Shown here: positions 9,881 through 18,650 of the stretch, piece by piece
How positions within the stretch are numbered: the stretch's first letter is position 1
How the letters are laid out: each line of letters starts with the position of its first letter
NCBI RefSeq assembly: GCF_021533195.1
Contig: NZ_JAJNKB010000008.1
Coordinates: 124,001-188,000, forward strand
From: Portibacter marinus
GTDB taxonomy: Bacteria; Bacteroidota; Bacteroidia; Chitinophagales; Saprospiraceae
Direction of reading: 5' to 3'
DNA: 64,000 nt
Translations under genes and position numbers: made by a program
The notes under the pieces: model-generated
The model's database searches: none
What the model was told of the DNA's origin: nothing
The model's input: the letters and a program-made list of their open reading frames with translations, nothing else

Positions 9881-10771
9881 CTAAGAAAATAAATTAGGTT
9901 GTTCTTGAATTAATTTCGGTCCTCGTTGGTCAATATATTGAATATTTTCTAATTCTTTGCTGAAGATTTCAGCTATTTCAGGTGTTTTCAGATTGTCAGG
10001 TTCATGAAGCATAAAATACACTTCCTGAACGCCATATTGCTTCCAAGTTTTAATCCTTTCCTTCCATTCTAATATTCTAGCGTAATCCGATGGGTGAAGC
10101 CCATTACCTACCCACCTTATGAAGACTTTAGGTCCATTCAATGTCATGTGCATGAGGTCTCTGCGTCCGCTTACATCTGTAATCAAAGGGGTACAATGAT
10201 ATTGTGAAAGGATGTCAATATAGGCTTCAAAATAATTCTCATTGTTATGCATCTCCTCATTTCTAAGCTCTATTGCCAATGGTATTTCTTCTGGCCATGA
10301 CTTTAAAAATGATTTTAGATACGGAAGGCTTTCATATTTAAAATAGGGTGGTAATTGTAGAAATGTCTGCCCCATTTTTTTTCCCAACTTCGAAAGTTGG
10401 ACGATAAAATTGTTTACGAGGTTTTCATTGCTTAGCATATTATGACGATGAGAAATCGCTTGTAGAACTTTGGGACAAAAACGGAAATCATCCGGAGTCT
10501 CATTTACCCATGTCTCAATCGTTTGATCACTTGGCGTTCTATAATGCGTGGCATTCAATTCAATAGAATTAAATTGCTTTCCATAGTGTCTGATAAAATC
10601 GGCCTTTTTAGCCTTTTCTGGATACAACACTCCTTTCCATTCGTTCTTATTCCATGAAGTAGCCCCAGTATATATTTTGATACTATCTGAGGGATCTGCC
10701 TCGAATATTACTCGGTCCTCTGGCAAGGTGAAATCTACCTGATCTATATTTTCAAGTTTTCCAAACTTCAT
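9881..10771 (-). CDS. DUF72 (YecE-like) protein
   Basis: Member of the DUF72 TIM-barrel family, whose biochemical role is not established. Family motifs are clear: YTGATSWNKNEWKGVLYP near the start, FNSIELNATHYRTPS, FRFCPKVLQAISH, LAIELRNEEMH, and VFIRWVGNGLHPSDYARI. The 296-residue length fits the family. It lies between a TonB receptor gene and ppk1, with four-base gaps on both sides, so it is very likely co-transcribed with them. The N-terminal 25 residues precede the domain and look disordered. Confidence 0.9.
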   Translation of the reverse strand: MKFGKLENIDQVDFTLPEDRVIFEADPSDSIKIYTGATSWNKNEWKGVLYPEKAKKADFIRHYGKQFNSIELNATHYRTPSDQTIETWVNETPDDFRFCPKVLQAISHRHNMLSNENLVNNFIVQLSKLGKKMGQTFLQLPPYFKYESLPYLKSFLKSWPEEIPLAIELRNEEMHNNENYFEAYIDILSQYHCTPLITDVSGRRDLMHMTLNGPKVFIRWVGNGLHPSDYARILEWKERIKTWKQYGVQEVYFMLHEPDNLKTPEIAEIFSKELENIQYIDQRGPKLIQEQPNLFS

Positions 10772-10775
10772 TTGA

Positions 10776-12590
10776 TCAATACATCTTAAAACTTGTACCT
10801 ATTACTATCCACCTTCCTGGCATCGGAACCAGATTAGTCTCCTTGTATTCTTCATCAAAAACATTGTTGATGTCTACAAATGCTTTAAATCTTTTGAATT
10901 GCTTGCTTAGCCTCACATCTAAAAGTTGATAATCGTTGAGATTCACTCTATCAAGATAGCGATATGTAATATTCGCATAAAAATACTGAGCATTAAAACT
11001 GCCCAGATAAGTCAATTGATGCCTGAGATTCTCTAACAAATAGCGTGATTCTGCGGCATCACTTGATTCAATGACAGCATCTATGTAAGTGTAGTTAATT
11101 TTTTGATAACCCAGAATTGAAAGACCTGATATGTATCCGAGATTTACACTAAGGGAAGCCTCAAACCCATTGACCGGTACCCGATTCAGGTTCACAGGTG
11201 TCCATTTAGGAGAGACAAGAGTATCTCGCGTCCAATCAATTAAGTCATTGCCAATTCTTCTAAAGGCAGCTAATTGCAGATTAAAATTCCTTCCCAACCT
11301 CTTCACACCTATCTCTGAGGTCAAGGCCGTCTCCGGTTTTAAGTCAGCATTCCCTTCATTCGCAGGGTCGGTATAAAATCTATCTGTATAAGAAGGCACC
11401 CGATAGGTCGTTCCCACACTTCCATATAGCATGAAATTGCGACTAAAATTATAAGATGCATCTGCACCGTAAAAGAAATGGGGACCAAAATCAGTAAAAT
11501 ACTGAAACGATATGCCGGGAGTAAGGCTGAACTTTCCGTAATCCAGTCGTTGTTCCACGTAAGCACTGACCAATTGGCGTTTTCTCGTTCCTAAATTCGT
11601 ACTGACCAGATTTTCATTTCTAAACTCGATTCCCAATCCAGTCGTTCCTAAATCATTGATGTAGGACGTATTCACTTCAGCCCCCAGATTATTACCAATA
11701 TGCATATTGCGATATAAACTTGGGTTGCTTCGGACAAAAATATACTCATCCTGATTTCGTCTCCAGTAAACTTTTGGCTTTATAATCCATGCTCCCCTAA
11801 GAATTTTACTTTGCAATCCAACAATGCTGGTTTGTACTTCTTCATATTGATCGCGGAAGTTTGGACTGGCATAGAAACCATTAGCCCCAAATTCCCGCTC
11901 GGTAAATCCGGCAAAAAGTGAAGTTTCGGCCCCACTTACAACAAATTGATTCTGATAAATGAAGTTTGTAATGTCGTAATCTGTATTATATCGATAACCT
12001 TCACTTACATTCCTATTAATGGATAGATATTGGTCTGTTAGCTTGCTGGGTAACGACATTTCTAAACCCATTCCCAATAACTGGTTTTGCCCTCCTTTAA
12101 AATGGATGGTACCCTTCAGTTCGTCAGGAACTTTGGTAATAATGTTCACGACTCCTGCAAATGCGTTCTGTCCGTAAATTCTGGCGGCAGGGCCTTTGAT
12201 GATTTCGATTCTTTCAATGTTCTCCGGAGAAATCGGGAGGTTCATCACATGATGTCCGGTCTGAGGATCGGTCATTTTTAGACCATTGATTAGAATGAGC
12301 GTTTGCTCAAAGCCTCCACCCCTAATTCCTATATCTGCCTGAACACCATGAGGACCTCTTTGACGAATGTCTACACCAGTAGCAAATTGAAGTATACCAG
12401 CTACATCTCTTGCAGGAATCTTGGCAATTTCTTCAGCTCTAATAACTTCTATGGATCGGCTGTCCTCTAAGAATGGCATTGATATGCGATCTGAATAAAG
12501 CATAATGTCATCCAGTACAAGAGTCGTATCTACGCTTTGACTTGATAATAAAGATGGTACAATTAGTAGGATTAATATAAAATTCTTCAT
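10776..12590 (-). CDS. TonB-dependent outer-membrane receptor, BtuB-like size
   Basis: Outer-membrane active importer driven by TonB. After a signal peptide (cleavage near SLLSSQS) comes a plug domain at ~35-150 with RSIEVIRAEEIAKIPARD, GIRGGGFEQTLILING and IEIIKGPAARIYGQNAFAGV. A 22-strand barrel with many aromatic-ended strands fills the rest and ends in a terminal Tyr. At 604 residues, without an N-terminal carboxypeptidase-like domain, it is of the BtuB/siderophore type rather than SusC. No SusD neighbour is present. It heads the leftward unit with DUF72 and ppk1. The substrate cannot be read from the sequence. Confidence 0.9.
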   Translation of the reverse strand: MKNFILILLIVPSLLSSQSVDTTLVLDDIMLYSDRISMPFLEDSRSIEVIRAEEIAKIPARDVAGILQFATGVDIRQRGPHGVQADIGIRGGGFEQTLILINGLKMTDPQTGHHVMNLPISPENIERIEIIKGPAARIYGQNAFAGVVNIITKVPDELKGTIHFKGGQNQLLGMGLEMSLPSKLTDQYLSINRNVSEGYRYNTDYDITNFIYQNQFVVSGAETSLFAGFTEREFGANGFYASPNFRDQYEEVQTSIVGLQSKILRGAWIIKPKVYWRRNQDEYIFVRSNPSLYRNMHIGNNLGAEVNTSYINDLGTTGLGIEFRNENLVSTNLGTRKRQLVSAYVEQRLDYGKFSLTPGISFQYFTDFGPHFFYGADASYNFSRNFMLYGSVGTTYRVPSYTDRFYTDPANEGNADLKPETALTSEIGVKRLGRNFNLQLAAFRRIGNDLIDWTRDTLVSPKWTPVNLNRVPVNGFEASLSVNLGYISGLSILGYQKINYTYIDAVIESSDAAESRYLLENLRHQLTYLGSFNAQYFYANITYRYLDRVNLNDYQLLDVRLSKQFKRFKAFVDINNVFDEEYKETNLVPMPGRWIVIGTSFKMY

Positions 12591-12623
12591 CTCCTTTTCC
12601 GTAAAATTTGCCTCAAAAGTAAG

Positions 12624-12639
12624 CTAATTACTTAATTAG
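12624..12639. promoter_or_regulatory. Short palindrome in the divergent TonB receptor / tpiA gap
   Basis: CTAATTA and TAATTAG are perfect 7-bp inverted arms separated by two bases, inside the 104-bp gap between the divergent TonB-receptor and tpiA genes. It has operator-like geometry, but the region is very AT-rich, so chance is possible. Confidence 0.3.
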
Positions 12640-12694
12640 TTAAACTGATTTCATTTAAAACTATATATTCGAACTCGAAACGAAAAATGTGAAA

Positions 12695-13450
12695 ATGTCT
12701 AGATTGAAAATCGCTGCCGGAAATTGGAAAATGAATAAAACCTTTGAAGACGCAATGCAATTGTCTCGCGCAATAGCTAATGCTTCGAGGGATGAATCGG
12801 TTTTAACCATTTTAGGAGTGCCGTCCATTTACCTTAAAATGATTGTAGATCAAGTACTATATGTTGAAGGGTTAGAGGTAGCAGCACAAAATTGTCACTC
12901 CCAGCCTTCTGGCGCATACACAGGTGAAATCTCAGCACCTATGCTTGCTTCCATTGGTGTGAAATACGTTATTCTGGGTCACTCCGAAAGAAGAGCAGAT
13001 TTTGCAGAAAGCAATAGCGAACTGGCCGAGAAAGTGGATATCGCCCTGGAAAATGATTTGATTCCTATTTTTTGTTGTGGAGAATCACTTCAGATTAGAA
13101 AGAGTGGTAAACACCTCGAGTATGTGACTGACCAATTAAAAGACAGTCTATTTCATCTTACAGAGCAACAATTTTCGAAATTGATTCTTGCTTATGAACC
13201 CATCTGGGCAATAGGAACGGGTGAAACAGCAACTCCAGAGCAAGCACAGGAAATGCATGCTCATCTGCGAAATGCCATCTCCCTTCAGTACTCACAAGAA
13301 ATTGCAGCTCAGGTACCGATTCTATATGGAGGTAGTGTAAAACCTTCTAATGCAGTAGAGATATTCTCACAGCAGGATGTAGACGGTGGCTTAGTCGGAG
13401 GCGCTTCCTTGAAATCAGATGATTTCACAAGGATTATCAATTCATTTTAA
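12695..13450 (+). CDS. tpiA: Triosephosphate isomerase
   Basis: Interconverts dihydroxyacetone phosphate and glyceraldehyde 3-phosphate in glycolysis. All catalytic residues are present: Asn10/Lys12 in AAGNWKMN, His96 in ILGHSERR, Glu168 in LAYEPIWAIGTG, and the phosphate loop LYGGSVKPSN. I chose the ATG at 12695, giving 251 residues. A GTG two codons upstream (12689) is the alternative, but the family normally starts right before this point. The gene is separate from other glycolytic genes in the window (fba lies at 56820) and converges with the DUF6580 gene, six bases apart. Confidence 0.97.
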   Translation: MSRLKIAAGNWKMNKTFEDAMQLSRAIANASRDESVLTILGVPSIYLKMIVDQVLYVEGLEVAAQNCHSQPSGAYTGEISAPMLASIGVKYVILGHSERRADFAESNSELAEKVDIALENDLIPIFCCGESLQIRKSGKHLEYVTDQLKDSLFHLTEQQFSKLILAYEPIWAIGTGETATPEQAQEMHAHLRNAISLQYSQEIAAQVPILYGGSVKPSNAVEIFSQQDVDGGLVGGASLKSDDFTRIINSF

Positions 13451-13456
13451 TGATCC

Positions 13457-14020
13457 TTAACTCAGTCTGGCAAGTACATTAATCTCGCGATGCACGATTA
13501 ATTCATAAGCTCCAAACAAAATAAAGGTGTATACCAGGTTACCGATAAGGTGACCGCTCAAAAATGGCAAACCTGCTACGTAGGAAGCCATAAGACCTCC
13601 AAGATTTTGTGGATATACCGGATTTGCAATCCATGAACCAAAATTGGTAACAAGAAAGAAAATGATGGTGGAAAATAATACACTACCTAGTAAGCGAGGT
13701 GCTGTGATTTTGTGCAATAAACCCATTCCCACCACAACCATTAGGGCTGTACCTAAGTAGGTATAGATCATGAAATCAGAAAATAAAACAAAGCCTTCGT
13801 GATCGGGGAAAAAAGCTCTGTACAAAGTATTGTTGAGCATCACATCTGTCACAAATAGAACGGCAATAGGAACTAATATGGCCAAATATTTCTTTTTAAA
13901 GTAAGCTCCTCCCAGAAGTGCCATGCCCGCTATAGGTGTAAAATTGTATCCGTGAGGTATAAATCTCGATACCGCTGCTATGATAATTAGTAAGGTAAGT
14001 ACGATAATATTTCTCTTCAC
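13457..14020 (-). CDS. DUF6580-type integral membrane protein
   Basis: A 187-residue hydrophobic protein with about five or six membrane segments. Sequence hallmarks of the DUF6580 family are NFTPIAGMALLGGAYFKKKY near residue 27, ILVPIAVLFVTDVMLNN, and FFLVTNFGSWIANPVYPQNLGGL. It resembles the membrane (S-type) subunits of vitamin transporters in layout, but no function is established. It is monocistronic, converging with tpiA and divergent from the M1 peptidase gene. Confidence 0.8.
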   Translation of the reverse strand: MKRNIIVLTLLIIIAAVSRFIPHGYNFTPIAGMALLGGAYFKKKYLAILVPIAVLFVTDVMLNNTLYRAFFPDHEGFVLFSDFMIYTYLGTALMVVVGMGLLHKITAPRLLGSVLFSTIIFFLVTNFGSWIANPVYPQNLGGLMASYVAGLPFLSGHLIGNLVYTFILFGAYELIVHREINVLARLS

Positions 14021-14063
14021 GCTAAGTATTTTTATCTTGCAAAACTAACAAAATAAAGGTTTA

Positions 14064-15908
14064 ATGAAGAATTTAATGATTGTGATTTTGGTGATAACCA
14101 GTCCCATGATCTATACTCAGGACTGTTATTGGCAGCAAGAAGTGGATTATAAGATGGATATTGACTTCAATGTTTCGAAGCATCAATATAGTGGTAAGCA
14201 AATATTAAAATATACCAATAATTCACCCGACACACTACATCGGGTATTTTATCACTTATATTTTAATGCCTTCCAGCCCGGAAGTATGATGGACGAAAGA
14301 TCCAGAACTATTCAAGATCCGGATCCTCGTGTAAGTACACGCATTTCGAAGCTAAAAGAGGATGAGATTGGCTTTCAGAAGGTTCAAAGCCTAAGGCAGG
14401 ATGGTAACGACCTGGAATTCGAAACAGAAGGCACCATTCTAGAGGTAGAACTCAATGAAGCAATATTACCTGGATCATCAACCGTTTTCGAAATGGAGTG
14501 GGAGGCACAGGTTCCATTGCAAATCAGGAGATCCGGCCGGGACAACAAGGAAGGTATATCTTATTCTATGACACAATGGTATCCCAAATTAGCGGAGTAC
14601 GATCATATGGGTTGGCATGCTAATCCTTATATCGGAAGAGAATTCCATGGTGTATGGGGCGACTTTGAGGTCAATATTACCATGGATTCGAAATATAAGA
14701 TGGGTGCAACAGGATTATTGCAGAATGCCAATGACATTGGCTATGGTTACCAGGCCAGTGATCTTGGACAGCCAAAACTAGACAGCAAAGTAACGTGGAA
14801 CTGGAAAGCTGAAAATGTGATAGATTTTGCCTGGGCAGCCGACCCGGACTACCAACATATTAGCAAGGTGGCTCACGATGGGACCATGATGCACTTCATA
14901 TTTCAGCCAGGAGAAGAGACCAGTGAAAACTGGGCGATGTTGCCAGTCATTATGGATGAAGCACTTCGTTATATGAATAAGAATTACGGTCAGTATCAGT
15001 ATCCTCAATATACTTTCATTCAAGGTGGCGATGGCGGTATGGAGTATCCGATGATTACTTTAATAACTGGTGGGAGAAGCCTGACCAGTTTAGTAGGTGT
15101 AAGTGTTCATGAATGGATGCACAGTTGGTATCAGTTTATGTTGGCTACCAATGAAAGTTTGTACCCCTGGATGGATGAGGGTTTCACGAGTTTTGCTTCT
15201 TCTGAAATCATGAATCATTTGAGATCAAAGGGATTAATTCCCGGCGAAGCGGTCGATAATCCGCATGTTAGAAGCACGCAAGGTTATGCCATGTTTTCTC
15301 AATCTGGAATCGAAGAGCCACTGAGCACACACTCTGACCATTACAACACCAATACGGCTTATGGTCAGGGCGCTTATACCAAGGGCAGTGTGTTCTTAAG
15401 TCAATTAGAATACATCATTGGTAATGAACCTTTTCGAAGAGGGTTGTTAAGGTATTTCAATGAGTGGAAGTTTAAGCATCCAACCCCTAATGACATCATC
15501 AGAATCATGGAGAAGGAATCTGGAATAGAATTAGACTGGTACAAAGAATATTTAGTCTACACCACCAAGTATATTGATTATAAAGTGTCCAATGTCATGG
15601 CAGAAAACAATAACACAAAGATTGTTCTGGAGCGAATCGGTGACATGCCAATGCCGATAGAGGTTGAAGTAAAGAAAAAAGATGGTGACATCGTGCTACA
15701 CTATATTCCAATGCGAATTATGCGGGGTGAAAAGAGTTTTAGTCAAAAAAACGTAATCACTCATGAAGATTGGCCATGGACACACAGAACTTATGAATTC
15801 ATGATAGATGTAAAGCCATCTGAAATAGAATCTGTTAAAATAGATCCTTCCGGAAGAATGGCAGATGTCGATCTAAATAATAGCGAGCAGATGTTCCGAG
15901 GGAAGTAA
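14064..15908 (+). CDS. Exported M1-family zinc metallopeptidase
   Basis: Aminopeptidase-like enzyme of the gluzincin M1 family, probably periplasmic or surface-exposed given the N-terminal signal peptide (cleavage near MIYTQD). An N-terminal beta domain covers ~25-260. The exopeptidase motif GMEYP is at 325-329, and the zinc site HEWMH is at 349-353 with the third ligand Glu372 in PWMDEGFTSFASS. The 614-residue length matches the short Bacteroidota M1 type without the long C-terminal helical domain. It stands alone and is followed by a bidirectional terminator. Confidence 0.93.
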   Translation: MKNLMIVILVITSPMIYTQDCYWQQEVDYKMDIDFNVSKHQYSGKQILKYTNNSPDTLHRVFYHLYFNAFQPGSMMDERSRTIQDPDPRVSTRISKLKEDEIGFQKVQSLRQDGNDLEFETEGTILEVELNEAILPGSSTVFEMEWEAQVPLQIRRSGRDNKEGISYSMTQWYPKLAEYDHMGWHANPYIGREFHGVWGDFEVNITMDSKYKMGATGLLQNANDIGYGYQASDLGQPKLDSKVTWNWKAENVIDFAWAADPDYQHISKVAHDGTMMHFIFQPGEETSENWAMLPVIMDEALRYMNKNYGQYQYPQYTFIQGGDGGMEYPMITLITGGRSLTSLVGVSVHEWMHSWYQFMLATNESLYPWMDEGFTSFASSEIMNHLRSKGLIPGEAVDNPHVRSTQGYAMFSQSGIEEPLSTHSDHYNTNTAYGQGAYTKGSVFLSQLEYIIGNEPFRRGLLRYFNEWKFKHPTPNDIIRIMEKESGIELDWYKEYLVYTTKYIDYKVSNVMAENNNTKIVLERIGDMPMPIEVEVKKKDGDIVLHYIPMRIMRGEKSFSQKNVITHEDWPWTHRTYEFMIDVKPSEIESVKIDPSGRMADVDLNNSEQMFRGK

Positions 15909-15960
15909 TTAGATTTTCAACTGATCATCTGGTTTACGAACTCATCGATATAAAATTTAA

Positions 15961-15992
15961 AAAGGCCCTGTGAAGATGATCACAGGGCCTTT
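15961..15992. terminator. Bidirectional intrinsic terminator between M1 peptidase and pdhA
   Basis: The arms AAAGGCCCTGTGA (15961-15973) and TCACAGGGCCTTT (15980-15992) pair perfectly with a six-base loop. On the minus strand the stem is followed by TTTTTAAATTTT, so it mainly ends pdhA transcription, and it can also serve the M1 gene. Confidence 0.88.
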
Positions 15993-16015
15993 CCTTATTA
16001 TTTATTAAGCAATGA

Positions 16016-17044
16016 CTAGTCCTTTATAAAAGGGTAGTCTTTCTGCACGTAATTATCTTCGTAAAGTGCTGAAGCTGGAGGATATTCCGACTCTTCTGCA
16101 AATTTTGTTGCAGCAGCAATTTCCTCTTTAATTTTATTCTTAATCTCTTCTATTTCTTTCTTAGAAGCAATTTTATCATCAAGGATTCTTGCTTCAGTCA
16201 TTTTAACTGGATCCTTCTCTTTGTAACTGTTTAATTCGTCCTTGGTACGATACTTTGCCGGATCAGAAACGGAGTGGCCTTTATATCTGTAAGTCTTGAT
16301 CTCAAGAAAATAGGGACCTTTTCCATCTCTAATATGATCAGCAGCTTTCTTTAAGGCTTCATGTACTGATTCAGGTCTCATTCCATCGACCTGCTCTGAA
16401 GGCATATTAAAGGCCTCACCAATTTTGTAAATGTCTGCTACATTGGATGTTCTGGATACAGAAGTCCCCATAGCATATCCATTGTTTTCACAAATGTAAA
16501 GAACTGGCAAATTCCAGGACATCGCCATATTGAATGATTCATATAAAGCCCCTTGTCTCGCAGCACCGTCTCCGAACATGGTCACACAAAGGTTATCGGT
16601 ACCTTTATACTTCTCAGCAAATCCAATTCCGGTTCCAATAGGTATCTGTGCACCAACAATACCATTACCTCCGAAATAGTAATGTTCTTTAGAAAAGAAG
16701 TGCATAGAGCCACCTTTTCCTTTCACGCACCCTGTTTCTTTACCATAAAGTTCAGCCATACACGATTCAGACGAAACACCTCTGCTGAGGGCAATTCCGT
16801 GCTGTCTGTAAGCAGTGACAATCGGATCTTCCTGTCTGATGGCTGTAACCAAGCCCGCAGCGATGGCTTCCTGACCGATGTACACATGGCAAAAACCCCT
16901 GACTTTCTGCTTTCCATAGGCTTGTAAAGTCGCTTCCTCAAATCTCCTGATTCTCAACATCGTCTCATACCATTTGAGATAAGTTTGCTTATCGTATTTC
17001 TCTGATTTTTTCTTGGAAGGCTTTTTCTCTGCTACTTCTGCCAT
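16016..17044 (-). CDS. pdhA: Pyruvate dehydrogenase E1 component, alpha subunit
   Basis: Thiamine-diphosphate-dependent subunit that decarboxylates pyruvate in the pyruvate dehydrogenase complex. It is 342 residues with a Lys-rich N-terminal extension (KKPSKKKSEK). Seen motifs are RRFEEATLQAYGKQKVRGFCH, GKGGSMHFFS, and the TPP motif from GDGAARQG to ENNGYAMG. The phosphorylation-loop-like YRYKGHSVSDPAKYR is also present. The beta subunit and E2 are not adjacent, as is usual in many Bacteroidota. It could in principle be a branched-chain E1 alpha, but the GHSVSDP region and neighbouring residues favour pyruvate. Confidence 0.92.
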   Translation of the reverse strand: MAEVAEKKPSKKKSEKYDKQTYLKWYETMLRIRRFEEATLQAYGKQKVRGFCHVYIGQEAIAAGLVTAIRQEDPIVTAYRQHGIALSRGVSSESCMAELYGKETGCVKGKGGSMHFFSKEHYYFGGNGIVGAQIPIGTGIGFAEKYKGTDNLCVTMFGDGAARQGALYESFNMAMSWNLPVLYICENNGYAMGTSVSRTSNVADIYKIGEAFNMPSEQVDGMRPESVHEALKKAADHIRDGKGPYFLEIKTYRYKGHSVSDPAKYRTKDELNSYKEKDPVKMTEARILDDKIASKKEIEEIKNKIKEEIAAATKFAEESEYPPASALYEDNYVQKDYPFIKD

Positions 17045-17129
17045 TTCTGTTTATTTTTTGAACTCATAAAGATAAAATATTATTTCTGAACCTGAATATA
17101 TAAGGATTTAATATCCATTATGTTTGTTG

Positions 17130-17137
17130 TACATTTG
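17130..17137 (+). promoter_or_regulatory. Predicted -7 element for recF
   Basis: TACATTTG matches the Bacteroidota -7 consensus TAnnTTTG exactly and ends 27 bases upstream of the recF start. No matching -33 element at about 18 bases upstream is evident. Confidence 0.45.
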
Positions 17138-17164
17138 CATTTTAAAGCATAAATTAACCATTTC

Positions 17165-18277
17165 TTGTATATCCAATCGCTCAGGCTCACCCATTATAAA
17201 AATTACAAAAAGGAGTCTTTTAAATTTAATCCGAAGTACAATGCCGTCGTAGGAAACAATGGTATGGGCAAGACTAATCTACTGGACGCTATCTATTTTT
17301 CCTGTATGACCAAGAGTAACTTTGTTCATGTGGACAAGCATTTGATAAATAGCAAAGAAGATTTTTTGCGAACTGAAGCAATGGTAGATCATTCAAAAAT
17401 TGTATGTAAGTTTGAAAAAGGTAAAAAGAAAATTTTTGAGGTCAACGGCAAGGCATATGAAAAGTTGTCTGATCACATTGGTCGTTTTCCCGTTGTATTT
17501 ATCGTTCCCAATGATCAAAACCTTTTGTTGGATGGAAGTATTGAAAGGAGAAAGCTAATGGATAACACCATTTCTCAGATGGATAACCTTTACCTTGAAA
17601 ACTTACTGACCTATAATTCTTTACTCCGCCAAAGGAATGCATATCTCAAACTTGGTCTCAAATCTGGTGGTTTAGCTGATGAAATGTTGATGACCTACAC
17701 TGAACAAATGGATGAAGCTGCAAACTATATTTATCAATATCGTCAATCTTTTACTTCTGAATTCGAAGAGATATTTATGCGAAAATACAGCATCATTTCT
17801 GGAGGTCAGGAAAAAGGTAGTTGTACTTATAAATCACAGCTAGCGCAAGATTCATTTCTCGATCAAAGCAAGAACAGCTTGCAAAAAGATAGAATATTAG
17901 GTCGAACTACCATTGGCATACATAAAGATGACCTCAATTTTAAGATGGATGGAAAGTCAGTAAAGCAATTTGCATCACAAGGACAAACCAAATCTTTTAT
18001 ACTGGCTATTAAATTGACTCAATTCAAAATACTCGCAACCGAGAAAGGAATTAAGCCTATCTTGTTGCTGGATGATTTATTTGACAAATTAGATCATCAT
18101 CGAGTAGAGCAGTTGATTCAATTATTGGAAGCTGAAGAAGTGGATCAGGTGTTCATCAGTGATACGGATTCAGAAAGGGTGACTAATATTCTTAAAAAGA
18201 TGAATGCATCTTATTTGAAAATTGTTATTGAACAAGGAAAGCAAATAAAAAATACACATGACAGTGAAGAAGAATGA
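17165..18277 (+). CDS. recF: RecF, DNA replication and repair ATPase
   Basis: SMC-like ATPase that helps load RecA at single-strand gaps. Walker A is GNNGMGKT at residues 30-37, the signature-like segment is SQGQTKSFILAIKL, and Walker B is ILLLDDLFDKLD, followed by the D-loop. The 370-residue length is normal. The start is a TTG at 17165: translation from it gives the expected family N terminus (MYIQSLRLTHYKNY), an in-frame TAA lies 13 bases upstream at 17150, and there is no ATG between. It overlaps the DUF721 gene by 20 bases. Confidence 0.95.
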   Translation: MYIQSLRLTHYKNYKKESFKFNPKYNAVVGNNGMGKTNLLDAIYFSCMTKSNFVHVDKHLINSKEDFLRTEAMVDHSKIVCKFEKGKKKIFEVNGKAYEKLSDHIGRFPVVFIVPNDQNLLLDGSIERRKLMDNTISQMDNLYLENLLTYNSLLRQRNAYLKLGLKSGGLADEMLMTYTEQMDEAANYIYQYRQSFTSEFEEIFMRKYSIISGGQEKGSCTYKSQLAQDSFLDQSKNSLQKDRILGRTTIGIHKDDLNFKMDGKSVKQFASQGQTKSFILAIKLTQFKILATEKGIKPILLLDDLFDKLDHHRVEQLIQLLEAEEVDQVFISDTDSERVTNILKKMNASYLKIVIEQGKQIKNTHDSEEE

Positions 18278-18551
18278 CCTGCCGATTAAGGAGGTTCTCG
18301 ATAAATATATAAAGCAAAGTAAGATCAATCCCGGTTTTTACAATGCGAAAATCCAAAAGATCTGGAAAGAAAAGATGGGCAATAGTGTAAATCAACACAC
18401 CTTAAGTATTAAATTGTACGGTAAGGAATTATATATCAAACTAGATTCAGCGCCTCTAAAGAATGAGTTTCATTTGAGCAAGGATAAGCTAAGAAAATTG
18501 TTGAACGAAGAAATAGGTAGTGATGTAGTCGAAAAAATTCATATCACTTAA
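18258..18551 (+). CDS. DUF721 (DciA-like) protein
   Basis: Small protein of the DUF721/DciA family. DciA proteins load the replicative helicase in bacteria without DnaC/DnaI. It is 97 residues with the family core IQKIWKEKMGNSVNQHT and the following KLYGKELYIKLDSAPLKNEF, a KH-like fold. The start overlaps the end of recF by 20 bases, so translation is coupled. The recF-DUF721 pairing is a recurrent Bacteroidota arrangement. The helicase-loading role is inferred from the family. Confidence 0.85.
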   Translation: MTVKKNDLPIKEVLDKYIKQSKINPGFYNAKIQKIWKEKMGNSVNQHTLSIKLYGKELYIKLDSAPLKNEFHLSKDKLRKLLNEEIGSDVVEKIHIT

Positions 18552-18608
18552 GCACAAATTTGATTATTTCAAATTGTACCGATTTTTCCAATCAAAAACA
18601 CAATATTG

Positions 18609-18642
18609 AAAAAAAAGAGCCGCAAGATATTCCTGCAGCTCT
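18609..18642 (-). terminator. Intrinsic terminator of the subtilase gene
   Basis: On the minus strand AGAGC-GCA and TGC-GCTCT arms (18616-18642) form a hairpin with one internal mismatch, followed by a run of eight T residues (18616-18609). It lies directly downstream of the subtilase stop codon. Confidence 0.7.
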
Positions 18643-18650
18643 GTAATATT

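Noticed and set aside
16553-16927. 124-codon open frame antisense to pdhA
   Set aside because: Antisense of the TPP-binding core; no independent support.
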